Source: an uncultured Zetaproteobacteria bacterium (GTDB lineage: Bacteria; Pseudomonadota; Zetaproteobacteria; Mariprofundales; Mariprofundaceae). Taken from it: a DNA stretch of 16,691 bases. The notes beneath the pieces are model-generated. The model worked only from the letters and a program-made list of their open reading frames with translations, did no database searches and was not told the DNA's origin. Below are positions 6,776 through 13,997 of this stretch, in pieces. Where the stretch lies: NCBI GenBank assembly GCA_913056285.1, contig CAJXNE010000024.1, positions 1-16,691 on the forward strand. Reading direction: 5' to 3'. Numbering within the stretch: position 1 is the first letter of the stretch; every line of letters starts with the position of its first letter. A program made the translations under genes and the position numbers.

Positions 6776-7465
6776 TCAAACAGGATTTCCATGATTGGGC
6801 TTAACCCCGATCCAGATGGTGTGCCTTCTCCCCGCCTGATTTTTATGGGCGCGGACGCGCTGCTGTTCCACATCGAAACCGATTTTCATCATGCGTTGTG
6901 TAAAGCGTTCATCCGGAAATGCTGACCAGACAGTGAGAACACCGCCGGATTTGAGCGCCGAATATGCGTTGTTCAGGCCGCGCAGGCCGTAGAGCGAATC
7001 ATTGTCGTCGCAGGTGAATGCATCCGGGCCGTTGTCCACATCCAGCATAATGGCATCAAAGCCGTTTTTATGATCCTGCATCACTTTGCCGACATCCTGT
7101 TCCAATACGGAAACGCGTTCATCATCCAGCGGGAAACCGGAGACGATTCCGAGATATTCCCGATTCCAGCGCACCACGGCAGGCATCAGCTCGGCGACGA
7201 TCACGCGGGCGGAGGCGGGAACTTTTGACAGTGCTGCAGTCAGCGTAAAACCCATGCCCAGACCGCCGACCAATACTTGTGGGTTTTCGCGATGGGCAAT
7301 GGGTTTGCAGGCCAGTTCAGCCAGCACATCTTCCGAGTGATGTTGGCGGCTGTTCATTAAATCGCCGGCTTTATCAACGCGAATCGAGAAATCCACCCCA
7401 CGCTGGTAAAGCTGAAGCGTGGCTCCGTTTTCGGTGACGGTATCCAGCAGCCTGAAAGGAATCAT
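6776..7465 (-). CDS. Spermidine-synthase-like SAM-fold protein
   Basis: A 229-residue Rossmann-fold protein of the spermidine synthase/class I methyltransferase type. Visible elements: an N-terminal beta region (1-55) with FSIRVDKAGDLMNSRQHHSE, which resembles the substrate-gate region of spermidine synthases; the nucleotide loop VLVGGLGMGFT (65-74); the acidic residue E92 after strand 2 (VIVAEL); an acidic pair at 142-144 (MLDVDNGPD); and SGGVLTVWSAFPD (173-185). The canonical GGGDG of true spermidine synthases reads GGLGMG here, so polyamine synthesis should not be assumed; the substrate is unknown. Many genomes carry such orphan homologues. The ATG at 7465 has no strong ribosome site. It converges with hemE and diverges from alanine dehydrogenase. 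Confidence 0.82.
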   Translation of the reverse strand: MIPFRLLDTVTENGATLQLYQRGVDFSIRVDKAGDLMNSRQHHSEDVLAELACKPIAHRENPQVLVGGLGMGFTLTAALSKVPASARVIVAELMPAVVRWNREYLGIVSGFPLDDERVSVLEQDVGKVMQDHKNGFDAIMLDVDNGPDAFTCDDNDSLYGLRGLNNAYSALKSGGVLTVWSAFPDERFTQRMMKIGFDVEQQRVRAHKNQAGRRHTIWIGVKPNHGNPV

Positions 7466-7528
7466 CGCGCAATGATAACCGAGGAACGATGCACAGGCAT
7501 TGCTTTTGAATGGTTAAATCGATCCTCT

Positions 7529-7587
7529 TTGCAGTTGATGACCAACAATCAATAATACAGGATTTATTTGCGGCGTTGTGGTAGTAT
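7529..7587 (+). promoter_or_regulatory. Candidate promoter(s) for alanine dehydrogenase
   Basis: Two possibilities are visible in the 148-base divergent gap. TTGCAG (7529-7534), 18 bases, then TAATAC (7553-7558) gives a -35/-10 pair. Closer to the gene, TGGTAGTAT (7579-7587) matches an extended -10 and would give a leader of about 20 bases. Neither is proven and the assignment rests on consensus similarity only. Confidence 0.3.
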
Positions 7588-7613
7588 ATATGTCGAAACT
7601 GGAGGTGGTAGTT

Positions 7614-8717
7614 GTGCGTATTGGCGTGCCGAGAGAAATCAAGAATCATGAACATCGGGTGGCGATGATGCCGACTGGCGTCGGCTTGCTTGTGGGCGAT
7701 GGGCATACGCTTACGGTGCAAGCGGGAGCGGGTGAAGACAGCGGTTTTTCTGATCGGGATTACGAACAGGCTGGTGCCTGTATCGCATCATCAGCTAAAG
7801 CGTGCTGGGACTGTGATCTGGTTGTGAAGGTCAAGGAACCCTTACCTGAGGAATATACATTTCTGCGCCCCAACCTGATATTATTTACTTTTCTACATTT
7901 GGCCGCTGCGCCTGAACTGGCTCGCATTTTGATGGATAAACATGTGTGCGCTCTGGCTTATGAAACGGTGCAACTGGATGATGGATCGCTGCCCGTTCTG
8001 GCCGCCATGTCGCAAGTGGCAGGCAGAATGGCAGCTCAGCTGGCGGTGCGCTTCCTGCAAAAAGAAAATGGCACACGGTTTGCCGGTAAAGGGCGGCTGG
8101 CCGGTGGTGTGTCGGGTGTTGACCCGGCGCAGGCTATGGTGCTGGGTGCCGGCAATGTCGGGCAGAATGCTGCGCTGGCACTGGCAGGATTGGGCGCGAA
8201 TGTGGTGATGCTGGAAGCTGTTCAATCGCGGGTTGATGCGCTACAGGCATCGTTAGGCGGACATATATCCGTCATTCATTTCTCGGCTGAAAATCTGCAC
8301 CGGTTCTTACCCGATTGCGATATACTGATCGGTGCGGCGCTGGTTCCGGGTAAACATGCACCCGGATTGCTACGGCGTGTTGATTTGCGACTGATGCAGG
8401 CGGGTGGGGTATTTGTTGATGTATCCATTGATCAGGGTGGTATTAGTGAAACCAGTCATCCGACTACGTATGATGATCCGGTTTATGTGGAGGAGGGGAT
8501 TATTCATTGCTGTCTGCCGAATCTGCCGGGGGCAGTGCCGTTAACCAGTACGACGGCTTTGACCCATGCGAGTTTTCCATATATCCGCCTGATTGCGAAT
8601 CATGGTGTGGATGCGGCGGTGCGACTGAATCCGACTTTATCGCACGGGGTTAATATTCGGGATGGAAACGTGGTGCATCAGGGCGTGGCCGAATCATTGA
8701 GTACGCAAGGAGCGTAG
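7614..8717 (+). CDS. ald: Alanine dehydrogenase
   Basis: Catalyses the NAD-linked interconversion of L-alanine with pyruvate and ammonia; cytoplasmic, usually hexameric. The start is a GTG at 7614, five bases after GGAGGTGG, giving MRIGVPREIKNHEHRVAMMP, which matches the family from residue 1; an upstream GTG at 7578 would add 12 residues without family match. The product has 367 residues, close to the usual 371. Key residues are present at nearly standard positions: R15, K74, H95 and D273 (VDVSIDQGG), plus the NAD loop VLGAGNVGQNAA (177-188) and NLPGAVPLTSTTAL. An acidic residue (E201) after the second Rossmann strand fits NAD preference. Divergent from the methyltransferase-fold gene, with no obvious regulator beside it. 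Direction in vivo, assimilatory or catabolic, cannot be told from sequence. Confidence 0.95.
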   Translation: MRIGVPREIKNHEHRVAMMPTGVGLLVGDGHTLTVQAGAGEDSGFSDRDYEQAGACIASSAKACWDCDLVVKVKEPLPEEYTFLRPNLILFTFLHLAAAPELARILMDKHVCALAYETVQLDDGSLPVLAAMSQVAGRMAAQLAVRFLQKENGTRFAGKGRLAGGVSGVDPAQAMVLGAGNVGQNAALALAGLGANVVMLEAVQSRVDALQASLGGHISVIHFSAENLHRFLPDCDILIGAALVPGKHAPGLLRRVDLRLMQAGGVFVDVSIDQGGISETSHPTTYDDPVYVEEGIIHCCLPNLPGAVPLTSTTALTHASFPYIRLIANHGVDAAVRLNPTLSHGVNIRDGNVVHQGVAESLSTQGA

Positions 8718-8718
8718 C

Positions 8719-8740
8719 GAGGCAGTCAGGCGGCCTCTTT
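8719..8740 (+). terminator. Weak hairpin plus short T-run after ald
   Basis: GAGGC (8719-8723), a nine-base loop, GCCTC (8733-8737) and TTT directly after form a modest terminator-like structure 2 bases past the ald stop. The stem is short and the T-run only three, so confidence is low. Confidence 0.3.
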
Positions 8741-8821
8741 CAGCAGTTGGGAAATGTTATTCGGAATGGATAACAGGCCGTTGGGCACACTCTTGTGGCA
8801 TAGCAGTGACGTGTACACCAC
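8726..8821 (-). CDS. Possible 31-residue ORF or gene remnant
   Basis: On the minus strand a GTG at 8821 is preceded by GGAGAAGAC, giving a well-spaced GGAG ribosome site. It opens a 31-residue frame with protein-like composition, Val-Val-Tyr-Thr-Ser-Leu-Leu-Cys-His-Lys, then SVPNGLLSIPNNISQLLKEAA, ending at TGA. The protein-like frame continues upstream for 11 more codons (ending HETVIGED before the GTG) until a TGA at 8855-8857. It could therefore be a true small gene or the 3' end of a decayed one. It lies downstream of the response regulator on the same strand and overlaps the ald terminator candidate. The opposite strand is also open here, which weakens the case. No homologue recognised. 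Confidence 0.25.
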   Translation of the reverse strand: MVYTSLLCHKSVPNGLLSIPNNISQLLKEAA

Positions 8822-8824
8822 GTC
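8808..8824. other. Perfect 6-bp hairpin GACGTG/CACGTC
   Basis: GACGTG (8808-8813), loop TACAC, CACGTC (8819-8824). It contains the 8-base palindrome GTGTACAC and lies between the convergent ald and response-regulator genes, so it may help end transcription or be an operator-like site. On the plus strand it is followed only by TTCTCC. It also overlaps the start of the small-ORF candidate on the minus strand. Confidence 0.35.
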
Positions 8825-8874
8825 TTCTCCGATAACTGTCTCATGCGTGGAAGTTCAAATGCGACGGTGCATGT

Positions 8875-9357
8875 TTAATCTCGGCGGACGTTTTCTTCTT
8901 TGACAGGGGTGGATTTGCCCGGATGAAACGGGCATTCATGTTCCAGATTATATTGGCAACGCTCCGGGAAATCATCCGAATCTGATCGACAATGTTGGTC
9001 GCATTCTTCCAGCGCCTTTAATAGCGCGAACAGCTTGTCGATTTTATAGGGTTTGGTTAAGGAATAGCACAGGTGTGATTCAATGTTTGCGACAAATTCA
9101 GAGCAGGGCGTACCGGAAACAATCACTGCTTTTTGCAGCGGCGCTTTCTCGCGCACTTTTTTGATCAGTTGAAGGCCTGTCAGTCCGGTCATCATATAAT
9201 CGCTTAAAATGGCGATGGGGGCGACAAAGTCGCTGGAATTGAAATAGTCCAGATAAGATTCAGCTGAGTCGAATTGCATGGTTTTATGACCGGCGCATGC
9301 AATCAGTTCTTTCAGAACATCACGCAGTTCAGGGATATCATCAACGATATGGAACAT
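8875..9357 (-). CDS. Single-domain response regulator with Cys/His-rich tail
   Basis: A CheY-like receiver protein of 160 residues. The acidic pocket is D6 and D7 (FHIVDDIPE), the phosphate-accepting residue D53 (AILSDYMMTGLTGLQL), the switch serine S81 (VIVSGTP), and the conserved lysine K102 (LTKPYK). After the receiver, residues 118-145 form a short tail with C119, H122, C123, C134, H140, C142 and H145, then a charged end. No DNA-binding or enzymatic output domain is present, so it should act through protein contact or through the tail. The ATG at 9357 follows AGGAGGTGA, a near-perfect anti-rRNA match, implying strong translation. No histidine kinase lies within the window, so its partner is unknown. 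The tail spacing suggests metal binding, which is inference. Confidence 0.85.
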   Translation of the reverse strand: MFHIVDDIPELRDVLKELIACAGHKTMQFDSAESYLDYFNSSDFVAPIAILSDYMMTGLTGLQLIKKVREKAPLQKAVIVSGTPCSEFVANIESHLCYSLTKPYKIDKLFALLKALEECDQHCRSDSDDFPERCQYNLEHECPFHPGKSTPVKEENVRRD

Positions 9358-9396
9358 GCGTCACCTCCTGTGAAGGGATATCTCTAAAGCTTATAG

Positions 9397-9425
9397 ATAC
9401 TACATCTTATGACCTGAAAATGCAA
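9397..9425 (-). promoter_or_regulatory. Candidate sigma70-type promoter for the response regulator
   Basis: On the minus strand TTGCAT (9425-9420) and TAGTAT (9402-9397) are separated by exactly 17 bases, a good -35/-10 match, and would start a transcript about 30 bases upstream of the ATG at 9357. This is the best-looking promoter in the window. Confidence 0.5.
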
Positions 9426-9454
9426 ACAGAATCTAAAGCGTGATTAAGAGGTTT

Positions 9455-11152
9455 TCAGGGGGTGATTGATGAGACGTGGTATTTTTGTAACGTGGAAGGT
9501 ACATACCATTGTTCACTGTTGTAGCCGATGCCGGCAGGGGCTGCTTTGACGCCATGAATGCGTTTGTGGATCACAGGCAGCGAGTAGGGCGCGAACAGAA
9601 ACACCATCGGTACGTCGTGATAAATTTCCGCCTGCATAATGTCGTACTGTTGTTTGCGCTGTTGGCGATCAAAGGTGCGCCGGGCGGCAACCAGTGCAGC
9701 ATCGACTTTGGCATTATTGTAGGAAAGGAAATTGAACTGACGCGGGCCGGTCTGGGATGAATGCCAGATGGTGTACTGATCCGGATCAGGGGACAGCGAC
9801 CAGCCCAGAATCACCGCATCGAATTGCCGTTTGTTGATGAAATTCTCGATAAAGGCAGACCATTCCACCAGTCGGATTTTAACGTCAATGCCGATTTTCT
9901 TGAGCCTGTGCTGCATGATGGTGGCGGCATCTGCGCGTTGTTTGTTGCCATTATTGGTCAGGATCGTGAATGAGAGAGGCGCACCGTTTTTATCAAAAAT
10001 ACCATCGCCATCAGAATCAGACCAGCCTGCATCAGCCAGTAGTGCCTTTGATTTATCAGGATCGAACGGGCGCGGTTTAAGCTTTTTGTTGACCCAGAAC
10101 GTACCGGGTTTGTACGGGCTGGCGATGGTTTCACCCAGACCAAGCTGGACGCCGTCGAGAATCTCCTGGCGGTTAATGGCATAGGCAATCGCCTCGCGCA
10201 CGCGGATATCATCGAAGGGTTTGCGCTTGAGGTTAAAGCCGAGATAAGTGTAAACGAAATCGAGATATTTATAGCGCTTGTAATTCGCTTTCAATAAGGG
10301 TTTGGTATCAAATAAACGCTGATATTGCACGGGGGTAAGGCCGACAGAATCCAGCCGGCCGGCCGAGAGCTCCAGAAACTGGGTGGCACGATCAGGGATG
10401 ATACGGGTTAAACGCTCGCTAATCCACACAGGACCTGCAAAATAATGCGGATTGGCCTTCATAAGAATTGACTGTTGCGATTGCCAGTCAGCAAGTTGAT
10501 AGGGGCCGATGGTGGCTTTGGGATGGCGGGAGAGCTCTGTTTTCATGATATCTACGCCCGAAAAAACATGTTCGGGCAGAATGGCCAGCGAGGACCACGA
10601 CGCCAGAGCTGGGGAAAAGGGTTCGCGGTAGTGCACTGTAAACGTGAGCGGGTCGGGCGTTTCGAAGCCGGAGACCAGCGCATAATCGGCTTTATAGGCG
10701 CTCTGTGTGTGTTTGTCCTGAATCAGCCTGAGCGTAAATGCGCAGTCTGCCGATGTGAGCGGTTTGCCATCTGTCCATTTCAGGTTGGGGCGTAAATGAA
10801 AGCTGATGGTTTTATTGTCTCCGGAGATTTGCCACGATCTGGCTAACTGGCCGACCAGATTGAGGTTTTTATCGTATTTGAGCAGCGACAGATACAATTG
10901 ACCGGCAATGGCATGACTGGATGCATCGCCGGCAATCATCGGAATCAGATTGGTGGCATCGCCGATGCTAGCATCGACCAGTCTGTCGCCACGAGCCGGA
11001 ATATCTGCTACTGCCGGGCTGGCCGTGTTGGTTTGCGCCGAGCTCTGACCTGTATCGGAACAGCCCGCCAGCAGAGCTGGCAACAAGCAAGATAACAGCA
11101 GGCAGGCAGTGATACGTGTCTTCAGCTGGGTCGTTCCCTGGCGTATACCCAT
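9455..11152 (-). CDS. Family 5 solute-binding lipoprotein (peptide-binding type)
   Basis: Extracytoplasmic binding protein of the OppA/DppA type. The ATG at 11152 follows GGAG and seven bases; a longer open frame upstream runs over mltD and is rejected. The 565-residue product begins with a lipoprotein signal: basic N-terminus, hydrophobic ITACLLLSCLLPALLAGC with lipobox LAGC and lipidated C31, then SDTG. The mature part carries family-5 features: LVDASIGDATNLIPM, LARSWQISGDNKTISFHLRPNLKWTDGKPLTSADCAFTL in outline, FDDIRVREAIAYAINRQEIL, and DSDGDG at 379-384, a calcium-loop-like stretch that occurs in some family members. Start overlaps the end of mltD by 31 bases, implying coupled translation. 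No ABC permease or ATPase genes adjoin it, so it either shares a distant transporter or has another role. Ligand unknown. Confidence 0.9.
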   Translation of the reverse strand: MGIRQGTTQLKTRITACLLLSCLLPALLAGCSDTGQSSAQTNTASPAVADIPARGDRLVDASIGDATNLIPMIAGDASSHAIAGQLYLSLLKYDKNLNLVGQLARSWQISGDNKTISFHLRPNLKWTDGKPLTSADCAFTLRLIQDKHTQSAYKADYALVSGFETPDPLTFTVHYREPFSPALASWSSLAILPEHVFSGVDIMKTELSRHPKATIGPYQLADWQSQQSILMKANPHYFAGPVWISERLTRIIPDRATQFLELSAGRLDSVGLTPVQYQRLFDTKPLLKANYKRYKYLDFVYTYLGFNLKRKPFDDIRVREAIAYAINRQEILDGVQLGLGETIASPYKPGTFWVNKKLKPRPFDPDKSKALLADAGWSDSDGDGIFDKNGAPLSFTILTNNGNKQRADAATIMQHRLKKIGIDVKIRLVEWSAFIENFINKRQFDAVILGWSLSPDPDQYTIWHSSQTGPRQFNFLSYNNAKVDAALVAARRTFDRQQRKQQYDIMQAEIYHDVPMVFLFAPYSLPVIHKRIHGVKAAPAGIGYNSEQWYVPSTLQKYHVSSITP

Positions 11153-12474
11153 AATGTATCTCCGGCGCGAATCATGCGTTTCATCGATATTCTGTTGGCG
11201 CGGGCAATAGCTTTGGGGGTGGTGCCAAAGCGATGGGCGATACGCCATAACGAATCGCCGGAACGCACCCGGTAACGAATGCGCCGGTTGGTCGGGATGA
11301 GCGGATTGATGCTGGCGCTGGCCCTGCTCAGGTGATTGGCTGGCACTTTCAGTATTTGCCCGGTATGCAGATATTTCCCGATGCGTTTGTTCAGGTATTT
11401 CAATCTTGCGACACTGGTACGGTTCTTTCTGGCGATGCTCCACAGGCTGTCGCCTTTGCGTACGTGGATAGTGGCAAATTTAGGCCCGGCCAGAGCCAGC
11501 TTGGAGCGAATCGTGTTATAACGACTTTCGGGCACATGAATCGTAATCATCTGATGCAGGTACTGGGCCCTGTTCAGACATGGATTAAAGCGGAAAATAT
11601 CGTTTTCAGGCATGCCGCTGATTTGCGCCAGCAGGTGAATATCGACCGGTGCATTCAGCGCCAGCGCGCGTGTTTTGAACGGCTCGGGGAAACTGAAACT
11701 ATGATCATTCAGCAGCGCAATCAGGCCGATAATATTTTGAACATAGAGGTGGGTCGCAGAGGGGATCGGCATACGATCCAGACCATCGGCTTGTGTCCAT
11801 GCATGCTTCTGCAAGCGTCGAGCCAGTGCGTTGGGACCGATATTGTAAGCAGCAATAGCCAGCGGCCAGCTGTTAAAGCGCTGATGTAGTTGTTGTAGGT
11901 AATTTACTGCACCCGATGTGGATTGAGCGATATCTCTTCGACCATTAATATGCCTGCCCGAGCGGATGCCCAGGCTGCGTGCGGTGGCCGGCATCAGCTG
12001 CCACAGGCCGACTGCGCCGGTATGGGACAGCGCATAAGGATTATAGGTGGATTCGACGACAGGAATGACCTGCAGGGATGCCGGCGCATGCATATTACCG
12101 AGCGTTTCCAGCAATCGGCTGCGTACAAAACGGGAACGTTGTTCAATCGTTTTCCAACTACGCCGATAATTGATTCGAGCCAGTCTTTTGGCGCTGTTGA
12201 GATCTTTTTCAGAAATGCCTTCAAGCAGGGGATCAATATTTGCCTCTGCTGGCAACTGTTGTGTGTGCCTTAGCTGCGGTTGCAATCCCTGTAATGCGGC
12301 GACTTCAAGGTCAACGGTGGTTTGAACCGGGTTGGAGACTGGCGCCAGTCTGGCATGTGTTGTGGTACTTTTGCCAGTCAGTTTATGCAGGGAGTGTAAG
12401 CTGTGTGCACAGCCGCTTAATGCCACGCATACGGCTGTGATTACCACAGAGTGGAAGCATTGCCTGTTACGCAT
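11122..12474 (-). CDS. mltD: MltD-type membrane-bound lytic murein transglycosylase, LysM
   Basis: Cleaves peptidoglycan glycan strands non-hydrolytically, forming 1,6-anhydro ends, from the periplasmic side of the outer membrane. The 450-residue protein starts with a lipoprotein signal (LSGC, lipidated C22), then a linker, an SLT family-1 domain at about 128-235 with catalytic E141 (PVVESTYNPYALS), GAVGLWQLMPATAR and AIAAYNIGP, and two C-terminal LysM domains at about 336-378 (VRKGDSLWSIARKN) and 400-444 (VRSGDSLWRIAHRFGTT) for glycan binding. Domain order and length match E. coli MltD (452 residues). The ribosome site before the ATG at 12474 is weak. It lies 86 bases after bamE and overlaps the following binding lipoprotein, inside an envelope gene unit. 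Confidence 0.93.
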   Translation of the reverse strand: MRNRQCFHSVVITAVCVALSGCAHSLHSLHKLTGKSTTTHARLAPVSNPVQTTVDLEVAALQGLQPQLRHTQQLPAEANIDPLLEGISEKDLNSAKRLARINYRRSWKTIEQRSRFVRSRLLETLGNMHAPASLQVIPVVESTYNPYALSHTGAVGLWQLMPATARSLGIRSGRHINGRRDIAQSTSGAVNYLQQLHQRFNSWPLAIAAYNIGPNALARRLQKHAWTQADGLDRMPIPSATHLYVQNIIGLIALLNDHSFSFPEPFKTRALALNAPVDIHLLAQISGMPENDIFRFNPCLNRAQYLHQMITIHVPESRYNTIRSKLALAGPKFATIHVRKGDSLWSIARKNRTSVARLKYLNKRIGKYLHTGQILKVPANHLSRASASINPLIPTNRRIRYRVRSGDSLWRIAHRFGTTPKAIARANRISMKRMIRAGDTLWVYARERPS

Positions 12475-12560
12475 GCATATTCTTAGAACAAATCATCTTA
12501 ATCGGAGTCGTCATCATCGCCCTGACAGCCAGTACATCGCACAGTGACAGCATGGATGAG

Positions 12561-12899
12561 CTATTCTTCATTTTCTTTGGCATGCTTTTTAGTCTCAAAT
12601 CCGAAACGGCGAATTGCTGTGGCGCGTCTGGCACCATCATATGTGACTTCCACGCCACGTTTAATCAGAGCGCCCGAATCTTCATCTTCATACTCTTCAT
12701 AATAGGTGGCTCGATTCGGGTGAAGCACAGACTGTAGCGCAGGTGTACCCAATGTCTCTTCAATAGTGAACTGCGTATCACCTTCCTTGATGAGGTTGAT
12801 CTTATTGCCGTCGAGTCGGTTTCCCTGATGGATGGGCTCATACAAACAGCCGCTCAGTATGAGTGCCAGCATGGCTGACAGAAAAATGCGAGGAATCAT
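12561..12899 (-). CDS. bamE: Outer membrane assembly lipoprotein BamE (SmpA/OmlA)
   Basis: Small lipoprotein of the BAM complex that helps fold beta-barrel proteins into the outer membrane. The ATG at 12899 shares one base with the hldD stop (TGATG) and follows GGAG eight bases upstream; the TTG one codon before is a less likely start. The 112-residue product has a lipoprotein signal ending LILSGC (C18), then QGNRLDGNKINLIKEGDTQFTIEETLGTP, the characteristic BamE opening, and YYEEYEDEDSG in place of the common Trp-Tyr-x-Tyr region. The C-terminal tail is charged (KKHAKENEE). Small variable lipoproteins of this fold also include other OmlA-like proteins, but the QGN...LGTP pattern supports BamE. 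It is co-transcribed with hldD and probably mltD. Confidence 0.85.
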   Translation of the reverse strand: MIPRIFLSAMLALILSGCLYEPIHQGNRLDGNKINLIKEGDTQFTIEETLGTPALQSVLHPNRATYYEEYEDEDSGALIKRGVEVTYDGARRATAIRRFGFETKKHAKENEE

Positions 12900-13858
12900 C
12901 AAGCTGTCTCCGCCGGACCACGATGGCCGTGTTCAAGTAGTGTAATATAATCGCCCAAGCCTTTCTCCAATGTCCATTCAGGCTGCCAGTTCAGTAACTC
13001 GCTACTCAGAGAAAGATCTGCCTCGGTATGATTTTGGTAGAATGTGAACGGATTGTCAAAATATTCTATGTTCACATCAATATCCAATTCCCTGGCCAGT
13101 ATGGTTACAATATCATTGAACGAACGAGCCAGTCCGGAACCGACATTACATACGCCGGATCGTGGCGCTTCGAGCGCGGCCAGATTGGCGCCAATGACAT
13201 CGCGAATGTAAACAAAATCACGCATCTGCTCGCCATACTTGAACAGCCTGGGTTGCTTGCCGGCTTTTATCTGTTCATAGAGTTGCAGCATCATGGATGC
13301 GGTTTTGTTGCCGCTCTTCTCATTCTTGTGCGTTTCACCCGGGCCATAGACATTGAAATAACGCAGCCCGATAATCGGGGCAGACTGTGATTCATAGTGT
13401 CGGGCGGCAATGCGATCCATAGCCAGTTTGGAGAAGCCGTAGATATTTTCCGGCTCTTCACCCGCGCCCACGCAGTTGGGGGCAGGGGAGTTGCCATAGG
13501 TTCCGGCAGATGATGCATAAATCATGCGCGTGCCTGAAATCTGGCAGGCGTCGAGCAGGTCCGAGAAGGCATTGGTGTTGACCTCTATCATCAGGCGCTG
13601 ATCCATCACGGTGGTGTCGGTAATGGCGGCTTCATGATAAACGGCCGAGAAAGCGCCATCTGCGATTTCTTCCAGCAAGGCCGGGTCATCGCTGTCGGTT
13701 GCGCGCAGTTCGCAATCCACGTGAATCAGGTTACGCCAGTCGCCCGATGAGAAATCATCAACGACGAGCACATCTGTGCCGGGGCGTTTCCCCAGTGCTG
13801 CTGCAATATTGGAACCGATATATCCGGCACCGCCGGTAACCAGTATTTTCTCACTCAT
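12899..13858 (-). CDS. hldD: ADP-L-glycero-D-manno-heptose 6-epimerase
   Basis: Converts ADP-D-glycero-D-manno-heptose to the L,D form used for the LPS inner core; cytoplasmic, NADP-dependent, of the extended short-chain dehydrogenase fold. The 319-residue product begins with the Rossmann loop TGGAGYIGSN (8-17) and D34-D35 after strand 2. Catalytic residues fall at the same numbers as in E. coli HldD: S116 (YASSAGTYG), Y140 and K144 (YGFSK), and K178 within the FNVYGPGETHK stretch. RDFVYIRDVIGANL and FNDIV follow as in the family. The ATG at 13858 is preceded by AAGGAAG. It heads a unit continuing to bamE, mltD and a binding lipoprotein, all concerned with the cell envelope. UDP-glucose-type epimerases are related, but the FNVYGP-HK pattern favours HldD. 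Confidence 0.93.
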   Translation of the reverse strand: MSEKILVTGGAGYIGSNIAAALGKRPGTDVLVVDDFSSGDWRNLIHVDCELRATDSDDPALLEEIADGAFSAVYHEAAITDTTVMDQRLMIEVNTNAFSDLLDACQISGTRMIYASSAGTYGNSPAPNCVGAGEEPENIYGFSKLAMDRIAARHYESQSAPIIGLRYFNVYGPGETHKNEKSGNKTASMMLQLYEQIKAGKQPRLFKYGEQMRDFVYIRDVIGANLAALEAPRSGVCNVGSGLARSFNDIVTILARELDIDVNIEYFDNPFTFYQNHTEADLSLSSELLNWQPEWTLEKGLGDYITLLEHGHRGPAETA

Positions 13859-13957
13859 GTATCATCTTCCTTGTCTTGGTTAACATCAAACAAACAACGC
13901 GTTTGTATGGAGTTTTTTTCGCGCCATGCTAGTGTGTCATAGCACGGGGTAGAAAAG

Positions 13958-13997
13958 ATCCATGCGCGTTAGGCCAAATCCATGCGCATTTGCAGTT
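13958..13997. repeat. 20-bp-spaced direct repeats upstream of hldD
   Basis: ATCCATGCGC occurs at 13958-13967 and again at 13978-13987, exactly 20 bases apart (two helical turns). The second copy contains the palindrome ATGCGCAT. The pair lies in the 138-base gap upstream of hldD and next to the stop of the small unknown gene, where an operator could sit. No confident promoter boxes were identified in this gap. Confidence 0.45.

Noticed and set aside
8855..8857. TGA read as selenocysteine in the small frame downstream of the response regulator
   Set aside because: No known selenoprotein context and no evident recoding structure; a decayed gene or internal start is simpler.
11153..11443. 97-residue extension of the binding lipoprotein
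   Set aside because: It lies over the mltD LysM coding region in another frame, lacks a signal peptide, and a proper lipoprotein signal starts at 11152.
12467..12553. 28-residue minus-strand frame overlapping the mltD start, as a leader peptide
   Set aside because: Its stop overlaps the mltD ATG, which is suggestive, but it has no ribosome site and a Met-rich, chance-like composition.
13926..13949. Hairpin CCATGCTA/TAGCACGG near hldD as a terminator
   Set aside because: The stem has a mismatch and neither strand has a T-run following it.
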